Under the pieces are notes generated by a model that saw nothing but the letters and a program-made list of their open reading frames with translations, was not told the origin of the DNA and did not search any database. The position numbers and the translations under genes are program-made. From Buxus sempervirens (lineage: Eukaryota; Streptophyta; Magnoliopsida; Buxales; Buxaceae): a stretch of DNA of 64,000 bases. This document shows positions 45,787-55,900 of the stretch, piece by piece. Position 1 is the first letter of the stretch. The number at the start of each line of letters is the position of its first letter. The stretch lies in contig OX387189.1 in NCBI GenBank assembly GCA_947561395.2, positions 19,406,329-19,470,328 on the forward strand, in the 5' to 3' direction.

Positions 45787-48102
45787 GTGGATTTGATACT
45801 GCTCCTACTGCGGCCAGGTGACCATCACTTGAATTAAGATCTCTGTTTCGTTTCATTTTTTTTTTTTCGCTTTTTCCTCTCTAACATTGACTCTTTTTGG
45901 TTTTTTGATTCCAGAGCTTATGATCAAGCCGCCATCAAGTTCCGGGGAATTGATGCTGACATCAACTTTAACCTCAGCAATTATGAAGAGGATCTGAAAC
46001 AGGTGGGATGGTTAGGTTTTGGAATGTTGCTGATCAATCAGATTAAGCTATACGTGAAATCTTAGTTGTGTTATTTATCTCATTTTTATTGTTTTGCAGA
46101 TGAGGAACCTTACCAAGGAAGAATTTGTGCATATACTCCATTGTCAGAGCACTAGATTTTCAAGAGGGAGCTCGAAATACAGAGGGGTAACGCTACATAA
46201 ATGTGGGCGATGGGAAGCTCGGATGGGGCAATTCCTTGGAAAGAAGTGAGGAACGCTAAAAACTAAAAATTGTTATTTCATCATTTTGTTTTCTCTTAGA
46301 TTTATAGAGCAAAATTACTTGTTTGACCTGATTAACCATCAAATGCTTAAATTCATTATCTGTTTGGCTAGATTTCTGGCATATGGTTTGAACACCTCAT
46401 TCAACCATGTTCCTAGAATAACCAACGGGTTTTCTGTGAAAATAGCTAGAGCTGGAGCTCATAGACAATCTCTGTGTTTGGGTTTGTCGTATGATGAGAT
46501 AATAGAGGGGTTGAATCTTTGTAATCTCATTCAACCATGTTGGTCTTTTCTTTTGTGTGTTTTTTCCCCATTCGTGTCTTTTTGTATAAAATAAAAATGC
46601 TTGGGAACTCTGCTTTGATAATTGGGGGAACAATGGTTCCCTAATGCTTTTGATGCAAGCAGCGATTACAATCTTGATCTCAACTTGGGGATCTCTCCCC
46701 CTTCTTTGGCTGATGGTCCAAAAGGGGGTGACAATCTCGGGGGATTTCATATCCATTGCGGTCCTTATGATATGTCTGTTGAAAGGAGAACAAGAGTAAT
46801 ATTCGAACTAAAGCTTTTCTAGCAAATCAACTAACACCTGAAAACACATAGCAAGATCTATTAGTCTTCTTATGTTTGTTGATTATTGAAACAAACAGGC
46901 TCTTCCAACTAAAGTTGGAATCATAAACAAAATTAATTGTTTGTTTCTTCTGTTGTGCTCATACAGATGGATAACTCACCTTCAGTAACAGTGGGCGGTC
47001 AATGCCCCAATAGCCTGGAAATGAGACCCGAGCATCCTCCCATGTGGACTGGTGTATATCCCGGTTTCTTTCCCAACTTTGAGGTAATTTTCCTATCCTT
47101 TGTTCTAAAGTTAATTTTGTTTTGAAAATAAATTGAGCCGCCAATCTGTACTTTTTTTATTCTAGCTCATGAAGATTTAGAATTGTAACGTATGGCATAT
47201 GTTGCTGGATGTTGATGGTTGGACTCTCTACATTAATATATCAGAAAAGTAAATTTATGCACTGTTTATTTTTATATTTGAGATTATAGTTGAGGTTAAT
47301 TCCCTTCCAACTCACAGTTTATCTTGATTTTAATCTATTCCAGTTCAATCTTCAGTAAAAGCATTTCTCAACTTGCGATGTGATTCCTGAATTGATGTCC
47401 TTACCCATCAACCTCAGCGTCCTAACTAGATTCAACTTCAACTATTGAATGTTTAGAAAATTTTTATTTCATTTCTTTCTTTGGATATTGTGGTTACTTA
47501 GGTCATGAAGTTTTAATCATGAGAAAATGATGTTTTTTGAGTTTGACTAATGTTCATGGTTGTTGACTTTCTACTTAGAAAGACAACAATTAGGTCGTCG
47601 CTTTTATAATTTTTAGCTGCATTAAAAAAAAAGTGATAGATATGATGGTTTATTTGTTTTATTTGATAAACAGACCATTAAAAGTTTGTACATGAGTAAA
47701 TTTGAAGATTACAGGGGTTATATAATGGGATGAATGACTAGACTTAATAGCCGATTTCATTGTTAATAAATGTAAACATGGTTGTTATTATTCATGGAAG
47801 GAAAGAATTTGAAAATTCTTTTTGTTGCTGACAGGAAAGAGCGATAGAGAAGAGGGTCGAAGGAGGTCCTTCAATGGGACTCTCAAACTGGACAATGCAA
47901 ATGCATGGCCAGGGTGGTGCTACCTCAGTGCCGCTATTCTCTACTTCGCTTCAAGTTTGTTTTCTTTATATGAAGGCCACAGTAAGCTTCTTGGAGCCAA
48001 GTCTTGAAAACGTGCTAAAGCTGATGCCACAGTTACCCTCCAAATTCTTTTCTCAGAAGCGAGGAAGAGAGGTTTCCACCTGTATCAACAGCAACCAATA
48101 GC
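45787..48102 (+). pseudogene. Captured euAP2/TOE (RAP2-7-like) transcription factor fragment
   Basis: Exons with good splice sites: 45787-45817 (the 31-nt micro-exon, GFDTAPTAAR), 45915-46002 ([20 protein letters not shown]), 46100-46245 (linker, then [20 protein letters not shown]), about 46622-46793 (NLDLNLGISPPSLADGPKGG), 46967-47083 (MRPEHPPMWTGVYPGFFPNF) and 47835 to about 48102 (ERAIEKRVEGGPSMGLSNWT, MHGQGGATSVPLFST). Such factors repress flowering genes and are controlled by miR172. Missing: the N-terminus, most of the first AP2 domain, and the rest of the second (the YVYLG half). The miR172 site expected after PLFST is badly eroded. Cargo of the hAT-like element. Confidence 0.85.
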
Positions 48103-48396
48103 TTCTTAAAACATAGGGAAACCTCAATAAGGACTGAGTATAACTATTTGCTGAATTGATGTATTTGTATCTATATGGGCGTCAAATCCGATGGTTTTAG
48201 GCTTTTAGCAACGTGTATTGAGTCTATTGACGAATGGTGGCAAATCCTAAGATGTAAAACAGTAGAAGTAAAAGTGTAAAACTGGTTTTTTGCAAAAAAT
48301 ATAAAAAATAAAAAAATAATCGGGTTGGCGAGTTGAACCCGATTAGTGGCAGGTTGGGTTCGGTTTGGGGTTTTCCCTACCCGCCAGTAATTGGGT

Positions 48397-48690
48397 TCAA
48401 CCCGACCCAAACCGATTACCTCTCAACCCGATTATGACCCGCCCGAACTCTATCCAACCCGACCCATTTCTAGCTCTACGAGACAATGGATCTGAGAAAT
48501 AAAATGCATCTGACAAGTTGTAATCGGATATGGAGAGCTCTTGCTCATCTTGAAAGGAGGAAGAACCATCATAGAAAGAAAATGGGTCAACCTCAAAAAG
48601 CCAAGAATCAATATCATACTGCAACGTATCGGTTTGTTGGTTTATCCATGAAGTCTGTAAAGACCTAAAAGTGGCAAGTGGCGATAACAT
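48397..48690 (-). CDS. Unrecognised small ORF cut by the hAT-like element
   Basis: The minus-strand frame from ATG at 48690 reads MLSPLATFRSLQTSWINQQT, then DIDSWLFEVDPFSFYDGSSS and YNLSDAFYFSDPLSR before entering the hAT-like end at about 48478. If the hAT-like element is excised with one TACGAGAC, the frame ends four residues later (TQV, stop) at about 42654. The acidic, aromatic composition is more protein-like than the surroundings. I do not recognise the family; it could be another captured exon or a CACTA-encoded piece. Confidence 0.35.
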   Translation of the reverse strand: MLSPLATFRSLQTSWINQQTDTLQYDIDSWLFEVDPFSFYDGSSSFQDEQELSISDYNLSDAFYFSDPLSRRARNGSGWIEFGRVIIGLRGNRFGSG

Positions 48691-49189
48691 CTGATTCTCT
48701 AAATCTACCTTCTGCTTTTCAGATAGGGGTCTTATATGGGCTTATTCTTAGAATCTACTTATAACAGAAGAGTGCTAATGTCATATAAATACTTAAAAAA
48801 AAAGGTAATAAAACCATTAAGATTGCAACCAAAACAACATCAAAACCAAAAACCTTGAGATCGACTAGCTCGGCGGTAGGTGCTTACCTGCAGGACCCGT
48901 TGGTGACAGGGATGATCTACCCGAACTTAATAGTGGAAAAGGAAAACCCCAATCGTCAATGGCGATGGTGAAGGACAACGGCGGTAGTGAAGGTCGACGG
49001 CGACGGTGAAGGTCGACTTCGTTTCCCATGGCAAGATGACAAGAACGGCGGCAAGAAATCTACAGTGAAGGTCGACGGCGACGGTCTCTTATCTATGGCG
49101 AAGCTCACAGCGAGAGGAGAGAAACAGCAAGAAATCTACAGTAGTGAAGCAAAGAAAAGGGCGCGGAGGATTTTGTGCTAATTGTATAC
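48691..49189. other. CACTA 5' region; GGTCGACGGCGACGGT repeats at about 48980-49085
   Basis: Mostly non-coding. GTGAAGGTCGACGGCGACGG-type units recur around 48980, 49005 and 49065 and give a low-complexity frame of no evident function. As the CACTA genes are read leftward from 49609, this is where a promoter and leader would lie. Confidence 0.4.
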
Positions 49190-49609
49190 CCCTTTAGTGA
49201 CGGTAACTAATTACCGCCACTGATCATAACTTTTCGCGGCCATAATTCCCGCCGCAATATTAACGGCGGTACATTACCGTCGTTAACAAAGGCGAACTTT
49301 TGCTTTTTATCGGTGGCCAAAACCGCTGCAAAAAAATGTCAACGACAGCGGTAATTACCGCCGTCCAATATGAAAAAAAAAATTTACTGGCAGGAATACT
49401 GCCACTAAAACAGCGCGCCAAAAACTCGCACCAAAATAGGTGTTTGGCGCTTGTATTTTTAGCGGCGGTAGGTATTTACTGCTGCTAAATGCCTCCTTCA
49501 CGGGCAGCAATTCTTGTACCATCGTTTAAGTGTATACATTAGGTATTAGCGGCGGTAAAAACCTACTGCCGCTAAAAGTCCGACGCTAAATCCGTGCATT
49601 TTTGTAGTG
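49190..49609. repeat. CACTA right terminal inverted repeat and subterminal array
   Basis: GGCGGTA / TACCGCC words repeat in both orientations (for example 49197-49222, 49262-49282, 49340-49362, 49460-49475, 49548-49577), ending in the inverse terminal repeat TTTTTGTAGTG. Confidence 0.85.
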
Positions 49610-51025
49610 ACAGGAAGTAACATGTCTCACCTGCAGGTGGTAACACACACACACACATCTCCCTTATAGGATGCAATCACATCATGATTACATCTTCTCC
49701 ACAGGAGGTCTCTCCACTACAGGATGTAATCCAATCTAGACAATATCTCCCCCACAAGAGGTAACATATCTCACCTGCAGGTGGTAACACATACACACAT
49801 CTCCCCTATAGGATGTAATCACATCATGATTACATCTCTCCCACATGAGGACTCTCCCCTGCAGGATGCAATCCCATCTGGACTACATCTCCCCCACAGA
49901 AAGTAACCCATTCTCTCGCAGGAGGCAATCAAATCTCATCCGCGGATGGCAAACAAATATCATATTGCCATCATGGCATAGAAATCATTCCATGATACAT
50001 GGAAAAGCATAAATCCACAATCCAAATCTCATATATAAAATAGTGTATCCATGTTCAATCAATAATCCAAAACCTCTTTCCAATACTTCTTTTTTTTCCA
50101 AAACATAGGCTCAACGTTCCCGAATTTGTTATAAAAGCATTTTGACCAATTCCAGGACTTGAATCTCGTCTAAAACAATGTTTTACAGGTGTAAAAATCA
50201 ACCAAATCGATTTTAAACAAATTCTAGAAAAAAAAACTCTCTTTCAAACCAAAAAAAGACCTATTTCAATAGAATGTACCCAAAATATTTATAAAATTGT
50301 CTTTAAACAAACGACCAGTGAAAACAACTCATAAACACCTAATGCTTATTGGTACATGGGTTGGATTTGATTAAAAATTATTTTATAGTTGAAAATTGCT
50401 CAAAATCTCAAAAACCAAAATTCAGTGTTGGGCGCTCGACCCCTGCGCTCATGCGATCATGTTGGGTGATCTCTTATGCTTGGATTTTGAACGGGTGCTC
50501 AACCCTTTCGCTCAAGCAATCATGTTGAGCGATCTCTTGTAAAAATAAAATAGGCGAGGTGCTTGACATGATAGCTCAAGTGAACTGTCAATCGCTCGGC
50601 CAATTATGGTAAAATCTAGAAAATCCAAAATTTTAATTTCTCTTTTTCAATCCGTTTAAACGTAAATCCAAGAACTTAAAACCAATCTAACACGTCTAAT
50701 ATCCTTCATACAATCTTCTAAATTAATCCAAACAATTCAAACTCGTGGTTTTCAACAATTTAATCCTAAAACTACCATACAGAGTATGAAAACAGAAGTA
50801 TTTCAATCCTCCAATTCTACCACATTTATTTTTCATATTAAATCATAACAAAGCATGAAAATATATGTATTATTATTTCAAAACATCCATGAATCTCAAC
50901 CAAACTTATAAACTCATGAATCATGCAACGATTAAACAAAACAGGGTTTTACTACTTGCCTTTTGGAAGAATTCCCAAGCCTCCAATCCTTGATCTTCTT
51001 CTCCCCTTTTGTTCTTCTTTTTCAA

Positions 51026-51028
<3 letters not shown>

Positions 51029-51087
<59 letters not shown>
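51029..51087. repeat. (CT)n microsatellite
   Basis: About 29 uninterrupted CT units near the pyrimidine-rich LTR leader. Apparent ORFs across it (50923-51286) are artefacts. Confidence 0.97.
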
Positions 51088-51092
<5 letters not shown>

Positions 51093-51157
51093 ATTCCTCC
51101 AGCCGTATAGATCCACCAAAAGAGAATGAGAAAACCCTAATTTCTCTCCATCTTCCT

Positions 51158-51165
51158 CTTTTATA
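51158..51165 (-). promoter_or_regulatory. Candidate LTR TATA box
   Basis: Minus-strand TATAAAAG, 0.57 kb inside the LTR from its 5' end at 51730; the same word and spacing as at 20959. Confidence 0.45.
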
Positions 51166-51965
51166 CACACCTAATAGGATTCCTATCTTATTTAGAAACT
51201 TCCTATTCTTTCTCTATTCTACTAATTCTTTTCTCTTAATTCTAAACAAAAGAAACTTCTATTTTCTTAATTTTGGTGCTAATTAATTCCCCTACTTTTA
51301 AAACTCCCCAAAACTCCTCTTTTTCCTCAACTTAAGGCTTCTAGTTGACTATAATTACCAATATGCCCTTTTATCACTTATTAGGCTATAAGTCTCACTA
51401 TTTACACTTAAATCAAACCCAATTTAAGTCTATCTTAATTATTTAATTAATTTAATTAATTTAATTAATTATTTAGTTAATTAGGAATTGACTAAAATAC
51501 CCTTCTCTTGATAATTTCATATCTAACCATTAGATTTCTTCTAAAATTTCCAAAATTTTTCTCCATAGTATATTTTTTTTAACTTCATTTGGGCTTTCTA
51601 AATTAGTATACAAATCCCCAATTGTCCAGATGTTGATGTAATCTCCCAATTTATTTTAACTAAAATCATTAATTCTTCAAATATTCATATTTAATTCTTT
51701 TTATTTATTTACTAAAAATTCGGGGTTTCACATCTTGGCACATGACCCGCGCTCATGCGGGTTATGTGTGCTGTTTCCTAAAAAATTAAAATAAAACACA
51801 GACCAGTGGGCACATAAGTTCATTTAGCGCCTGCTTCTCTCTCGACCTGTGCTCAAGAGATAAACTTCTCGCACACAACCCTAGTGTAAGCACCTCATTT
51901 TTGCACTCCCAGAAAAACCAAAAATGCAAACCCTGGACAGAAAGTCAAACCCTAAGGGGTGAAAA

Positions 51966-52660
51966 GTTAACTTTTTGATCAAGTGAAAATTGGCCACCTC
52001 GCTTTATGCCATTGGATAGAGAATCTCAACACGGTTCCAACACAACTGAGTTTGCAGGAATTGGGGTCCGGATGAAGGTTCTGCGGGGGGTCAAACTTGA
52101 GCAGAGCCAAAAGTTGACTTTCTGCTAAAATCCGATCCAGAGGCCTACCCCTAGGTCATTGGATAGATAATATCGACACGGTTCCAACGCAACTGAGTTT
52201 GTAGGAATCGGGGTCCGGATGAAGGTTCTACGGGCGGTCAAACTTGAGCAGAGCCAAAAGTTGACTTTCTGCTAAAATCCGATCCAGAGGCCTACCCTTA
52301 GGTCATTGGATAGATAATATTGACACGGTTCCAACGCAACTGAGTTTGTAGGAATCGGGGTCCGGATGAAGGTTCTGCGGGTGGTCAAACTTGAGTAGAG
52401 CCAAAAGTTGACTTTCTGCTAAAATCCGATCCAGAGGCCTACCCCTAGGTCATTGGATAGAGAATCTCGACACGGTTCCAACGCAACTGAGTTTGCAGGA
52501 ATCGGGGTCCGGATGAGGGTTCTGTGGGCGGTCAAACTTGAGCAGAGCCAAAAGTTGAGTTTCTGATAAAATCCGATCCAGAGGCCTACCCCTAGGTCAT
52601 GGGATAGAGGGCTCTGATACGAGTCTAACACAACTAAGTTTGCCCAGATCGGAGCCCGGG
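51966..52660. repeat. 147-bp tandem repeat, four full units plus a decayed fifth
   Basis: The word GTT(A/G)ACTTT starts units at 51966, 52113, 52260 and 52407; a fifth begins at 52554 as GTTGAGTTT. All spacings are exactly 147 bp. Units share CATTGGATAGA, GGTTCCAACGCAACTGAG and GGTCCGGATGAAGGTTCT. The Ogre-like LTR at 37.5 kb retains about one unit (spacing about 146). Confidence 0.95.
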
Positions 52661-52975
52661 TGAAGAAAATATGAGCTAACGAAGTTTCCGAGCAGCAAAA
52701 CTGGCGAACTGTGCATGTGGCAAAAAGCTACACGTGCGAGTTGCGCAGGAAAATATCGCGGGGATCAAATCCGTAAATATCTAAATGTACGAAATATCCC
52801 AGGGACTAAATCTGTAAAAATCCAAGAATATCGGATTAAATTGAAAATAACCAGGGACTAAATCCAAAAATGTCAGATTTTCCGACCGGCGAGCGGCGGC
52901 ATTAAATGATTTTTCATCATTTTGCCACTCGCGCGGACGTAGCAAGCGAGTGAGCGCATACCCCCTTTTTTCCTT

Positions 52976-52987
52976 GCTTATATAAGC
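52976..52987 (+). promoter_or_regulatory. LTR TATA-like perfect palindrome
   Basis: GCTTATATAAGC, positioned about 1.1 kb inside the LTR and ahead of the leader, matching the TATA dyad at 38248-38266 in the sister LTR. Confidence 0.5.
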
Positions 52988-55900
52988 CGTGCGACTTTTC
53001 GCGCAAAGGGTTCGAAGATTTTCGGGTTCGAAAAATTTTGGTTGGAAGCTTTTTTTTGGTTGAAAAGTTTTGGTCAAGAGCTTTCCTGGGTGGGGATTTT
53101 GGGTTCTTCATCGGGTTTTGGGTTTTCCTCAGCTCACTCCCTTCTCCTTCTTCTTCCCTCACCCGAAGCCCCCCTCTCTTCATCCCTACTTGCCTCCCAA
53201 AAAACCCCAAGCGCCTCACCCTTCTTTGGTTCTCCTCCATTTCAACCTAAGCAAGTGGAAGCTTGCTACTGTCGGTGCGGTAAAGTGGAGGCTCCAGCTG
53301 CTGTCCGGCTTCGAGGAGGCTCCCCCACTCAGCTCCAGAACTCAAGAACCACCAGGTAAGGACCCCTGTTACTTTGGGTTACACATATATGAATATGCGA
53401 TGTTTTTTTTTGTAAGCCGGTCTTCTTCGGTGGTATAAGACCATTGCCATGAAAGCTTGCCATGCTTTTTCTTTTCCACTTCCATCCGATGAAGACCACC
53501 CAGCAAGGAAGAGGAAGAGGCATGCGTTGTTTGCATCGAAAAGGGAGCATGTTCCCCAAGTTCCCGTCATCTAATGTACCCCTGTAAACCCCCCTCCTCC
53601 TTCCCTTCTCCGGATGTCTGCATGCATGCACAGAGTTTAGGTACATGCGTAGGTGCAAAAATTAGGTTTCCATGTTGCGTAGACAATCTCTGTTTATTAG
53701 TGTTTTTTTTTGTTGTTGTTTTATTTGCTTGCTATACTTGCTAACATGCTCCCCCAACCCCCTGCCGTATGCTGTTTGCTCCTTGTTGTGTCCCTGTAAG
53801 CATGCTCCCATCACCCCATTAACTGTCTGTAGTTAGGCCTGTGTTGTTTTGTGATAATCGGGTTTGGTTTTCTTTTTTAAGTGATATGGAGTTGTGTCTT
53901 TAAGCAGGTTAGATTAATTCCAATACAAGTTTAAGTGTCTTCTGGGGAGTTGTCGAAGCCCTGGGAGGGCTTACAGAGCTTAAAAACTAGTTACAGAGCT
54001 TCAAAACCACTTAAAAATGGAGTTAAAAAAAAAACAGAGAGCATCGAGTGTCTGCCGAGTTTGCGCAAAGCTCGCGTAAAGCTCACGCCCACTTCGCGAG
54101 AAGTGAGCGCGAAGCTCGCGCGAAGCTCACACTCAGTTCACGCGAACCTCGCGCGAACCTTCCGCGAGCGCTTTTCGCACTTCGCGGGTTTCCGGTCAGC
54201 CCAGGGGCCCCGGGTACCTCCCCTTGGACCCAGTATAATGAGCCAGTTTTTCCCTGACAGAGTGTCAGTCTTGTATTTTTTTTGTGATTATTGCTGGGTG
54301 TGAGTGCCATTTCCGAACCAAACCGAATAAACCAACAGGGTTTCCGGGTCACCCGAAAACCCAACAGGGGACTTGGACCCTCGGTCCAACTTGATTTCCA
54401 GTGGGCCTTCCAACGGGGCCCACCTGGCCTAATAAACAGGTATGTATGCAACTTAATCAAGATAAGCAAAATTAACCGATTAAACCGGGCGGGCCAAACC
54501 TAAGGCGGTCCACCCGAACTGGACTTGTGAAATTGATGCATGAAATGCGTGGTTTGGCCGAGACCAAGGGCAAGGGCCTACCGGGCCCGCCAAAGCCTAC
54601 CAACCGAACCAAGGAAGGGTGCAAACCGTAACTTCTGGTAACTTGGGCTTACAGGCCCAGATTTGGACTACGGGCCCCAAGCCCAGTGTCCAACTCACTT
54701 TGGCAAATAAAAAAGATAAATCCAATAAAAATACTTGGCCACCATGTGGGCCCACCTTAGGGGCCCACAAACCAATCCGGCCCACCTTTGCATGGAAAAC
54801 ACTTAACCTTCAAATCTAAACCTAAAGTAAAACCAATGCACTTAACCAAAGCCCAAAGGGCCTCCTAGGATAGGTCGAGGCCCACAAGGGCACACGGGCT
54901 TGACTAAGCCCACCAAGGACACCGTGGGCCTTCCAACAGAGCCCACCCAACCAGACCCAGATCACCTAATTAATCAAGATAAAAACAATTAAAAGGACCC
55001 ACACCACTCAGGTGGTCCCACCAGACTTAACCAAACTGCATATCGGATTAGGAATCGGATGAGACCAAAGTGAGCTGACTCAAACCAAGACAAACCTAAG
55101 GGACCCATCACTCGACGGGGTGGACCAGGGTGTCTACGGACTTCCCCGGACCGCAACCGATACCCTACTTAGAATCTCAAAGTCGCAGACCAAAAACCCT
55201 AATAGACAAGGTTAGGCACCCAGGTGTCCACCTGCACCCCATCAGGCGGTGGCGACTCCGAATTTCCCATGCCGCGTTTCCGACGAGCGCACACCTAGCT
55301 TGAGCGAGACTTGAGCAGTAAATGTGTATGTTAAGCCTTAGATAGGCGCTTGACTTGTGCTCGAGCGGGAAAATCAAATGTTGGTATTTTTATTAATTTT
55401 TTTGGAAATGATTCTTTAAAGTGAGCTTTGCTTCTTTATCATTGTAAGAATGATTCTTTCAGAGTATTATTGGTTATAAATAGTGACTTAATGCCTGTTT
55501 TTTTTAATGCTTTATCAAAATTTCATGTGGTATATATCATTGAATACTCATATTTGTATAGTGTCAATGGGATTATTCTTTGACGATGAACAAACCCATT
55601 GGCGGTGGTTGAATCTTACTTAATCCATGCTCTTCTAGGTTAGGGTGAGCCCAATGCTCTTCATCAGGCAATTAACATGACTGGTTCTCTATAAGGTATT
55701 CACAACTGCTCCGAAAATTGGAATTTCCTCGAGTTTGAGTCCCTTAAAACGAAAGATTTATGGATTAAGGAGCCTCGTAAATTGCAAGACCCTAATACCC
55801 ATAAGAGTACTCGTGAGAATGCGGGAAAGTCTAATCCCTACTAATTGCTGAAGTAGAATCCAAGGACATTTAATCCTAGCCATAAGTTGGATCACTCTAG

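Larger units (their letters stand above)
42665..48476. mobile_element. hAT-like non-autonomous element with captured gene pieces, TSD TACGAGAC
   Basis: The left end TAGAGCCGGCAAAAG and right end TTCTAGCTCTA form short inverted ends (TAGAGC / GCTCTA). An 8-bp direct repeat TACGAGAC stands at 42657-42664 and 48477-48484, sharing TA with the right end, so the last two bases are ambiguous. Both subterminal 150-200 bp are full of AACCCGATT/AATCGGGTT words, as in plant hAT elements. No hAT transposase is present. Inside are a Harbinger-like element and an AP2/TOE fragment. Confidence 0.75.
18347..49609 (-). mobile_element. CACTA (En/Spm) transposon, 31.3 kb, heavily nested, TSD ACA
   Basis: The ends are CACTACAAAAA at 18347-18357 and its inverse TTTTTGTAGTG at 49599-49609, flanked by ACA on both sides (18344-18346 and 49610-49612), the 3-bp duplication expected of CACTA elements. 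Both ends carry subterminal arrays of GCGGTA/TACCGC words. Two minus-strand transposase-type genes lie in the family order (TnpD upstream, TnpA downstream), so transcription began at the right end. Both are broken. Length is inflated by five LTR/LINE insertions, an Ogre-like LTR and a hAT-like element, and host gene fragments are aboard. Confidence 0.93.
49613..51730 (-). mobile_element. Right and major part of the LTR split by the CACTA element
   Basis: The right end read on the minus strand starts TGTGAAACCCCG. The left part (49613-49950) carries repeated CATCTCCCC..GGATGCAATCACATC modules continuing those at 18181-18346. It contains GGGCGCTCGACC..GCGCTCATGCGATC modules (50430-50610), a (CT)n run and a minus-strand TATA box. 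Confidence 0.75.
51885..55293 (+). mobile_element. Ogre/Tat-like solo LTR (3.4 kb), TSD CCTAG
   Basis: It starts TGTAAGCACC, ends GAGCGCACA, and is flanked by CCTAG at 51880-51884 and 55294-55298. Internal order: a 147-bp tandem repeat, a TATA-like palindrome, a pyrimidine-rich leader, a GCGCGAAGCTC-rich segment and GGGCCCAC-rich segments. CATCAGGCGGTGGCGACTCC lies about 45 bp before the end. No gag-pol remains. The Ogre/Tat assignment rests on these general features only. Confidence 0.88.

Noticed and set aside
45787..48102. Functional AP2/TOE gene
   Set aside because: N-terminus and half of the second AP2 domain are missing, and it lies inside a hAT-like element; it is a captured fragment.
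42665..48476. Helitron as the gene-fragment carrier
   Set aside because: No TC start, CTRR end or AT target; inverted ends and the 8-bp duplication fit a hAT-like element better.
49300..49488. ORF at the right CACTA end
   Set aside because: Subterminal array sequence; the protein has no family features.
50923..51286. Ser/Leu-repeat and Glu/Arg-repeat ORFs
   Set aside because: Translation of a (CT)n microsatellite in both strands.
53038..54303. Several 60-120 codon ORFs in both strands
   Set aside because: All lie in the leader and 3' part of the Ogre-like solo LTR and show no protein family; frames overlap one another.
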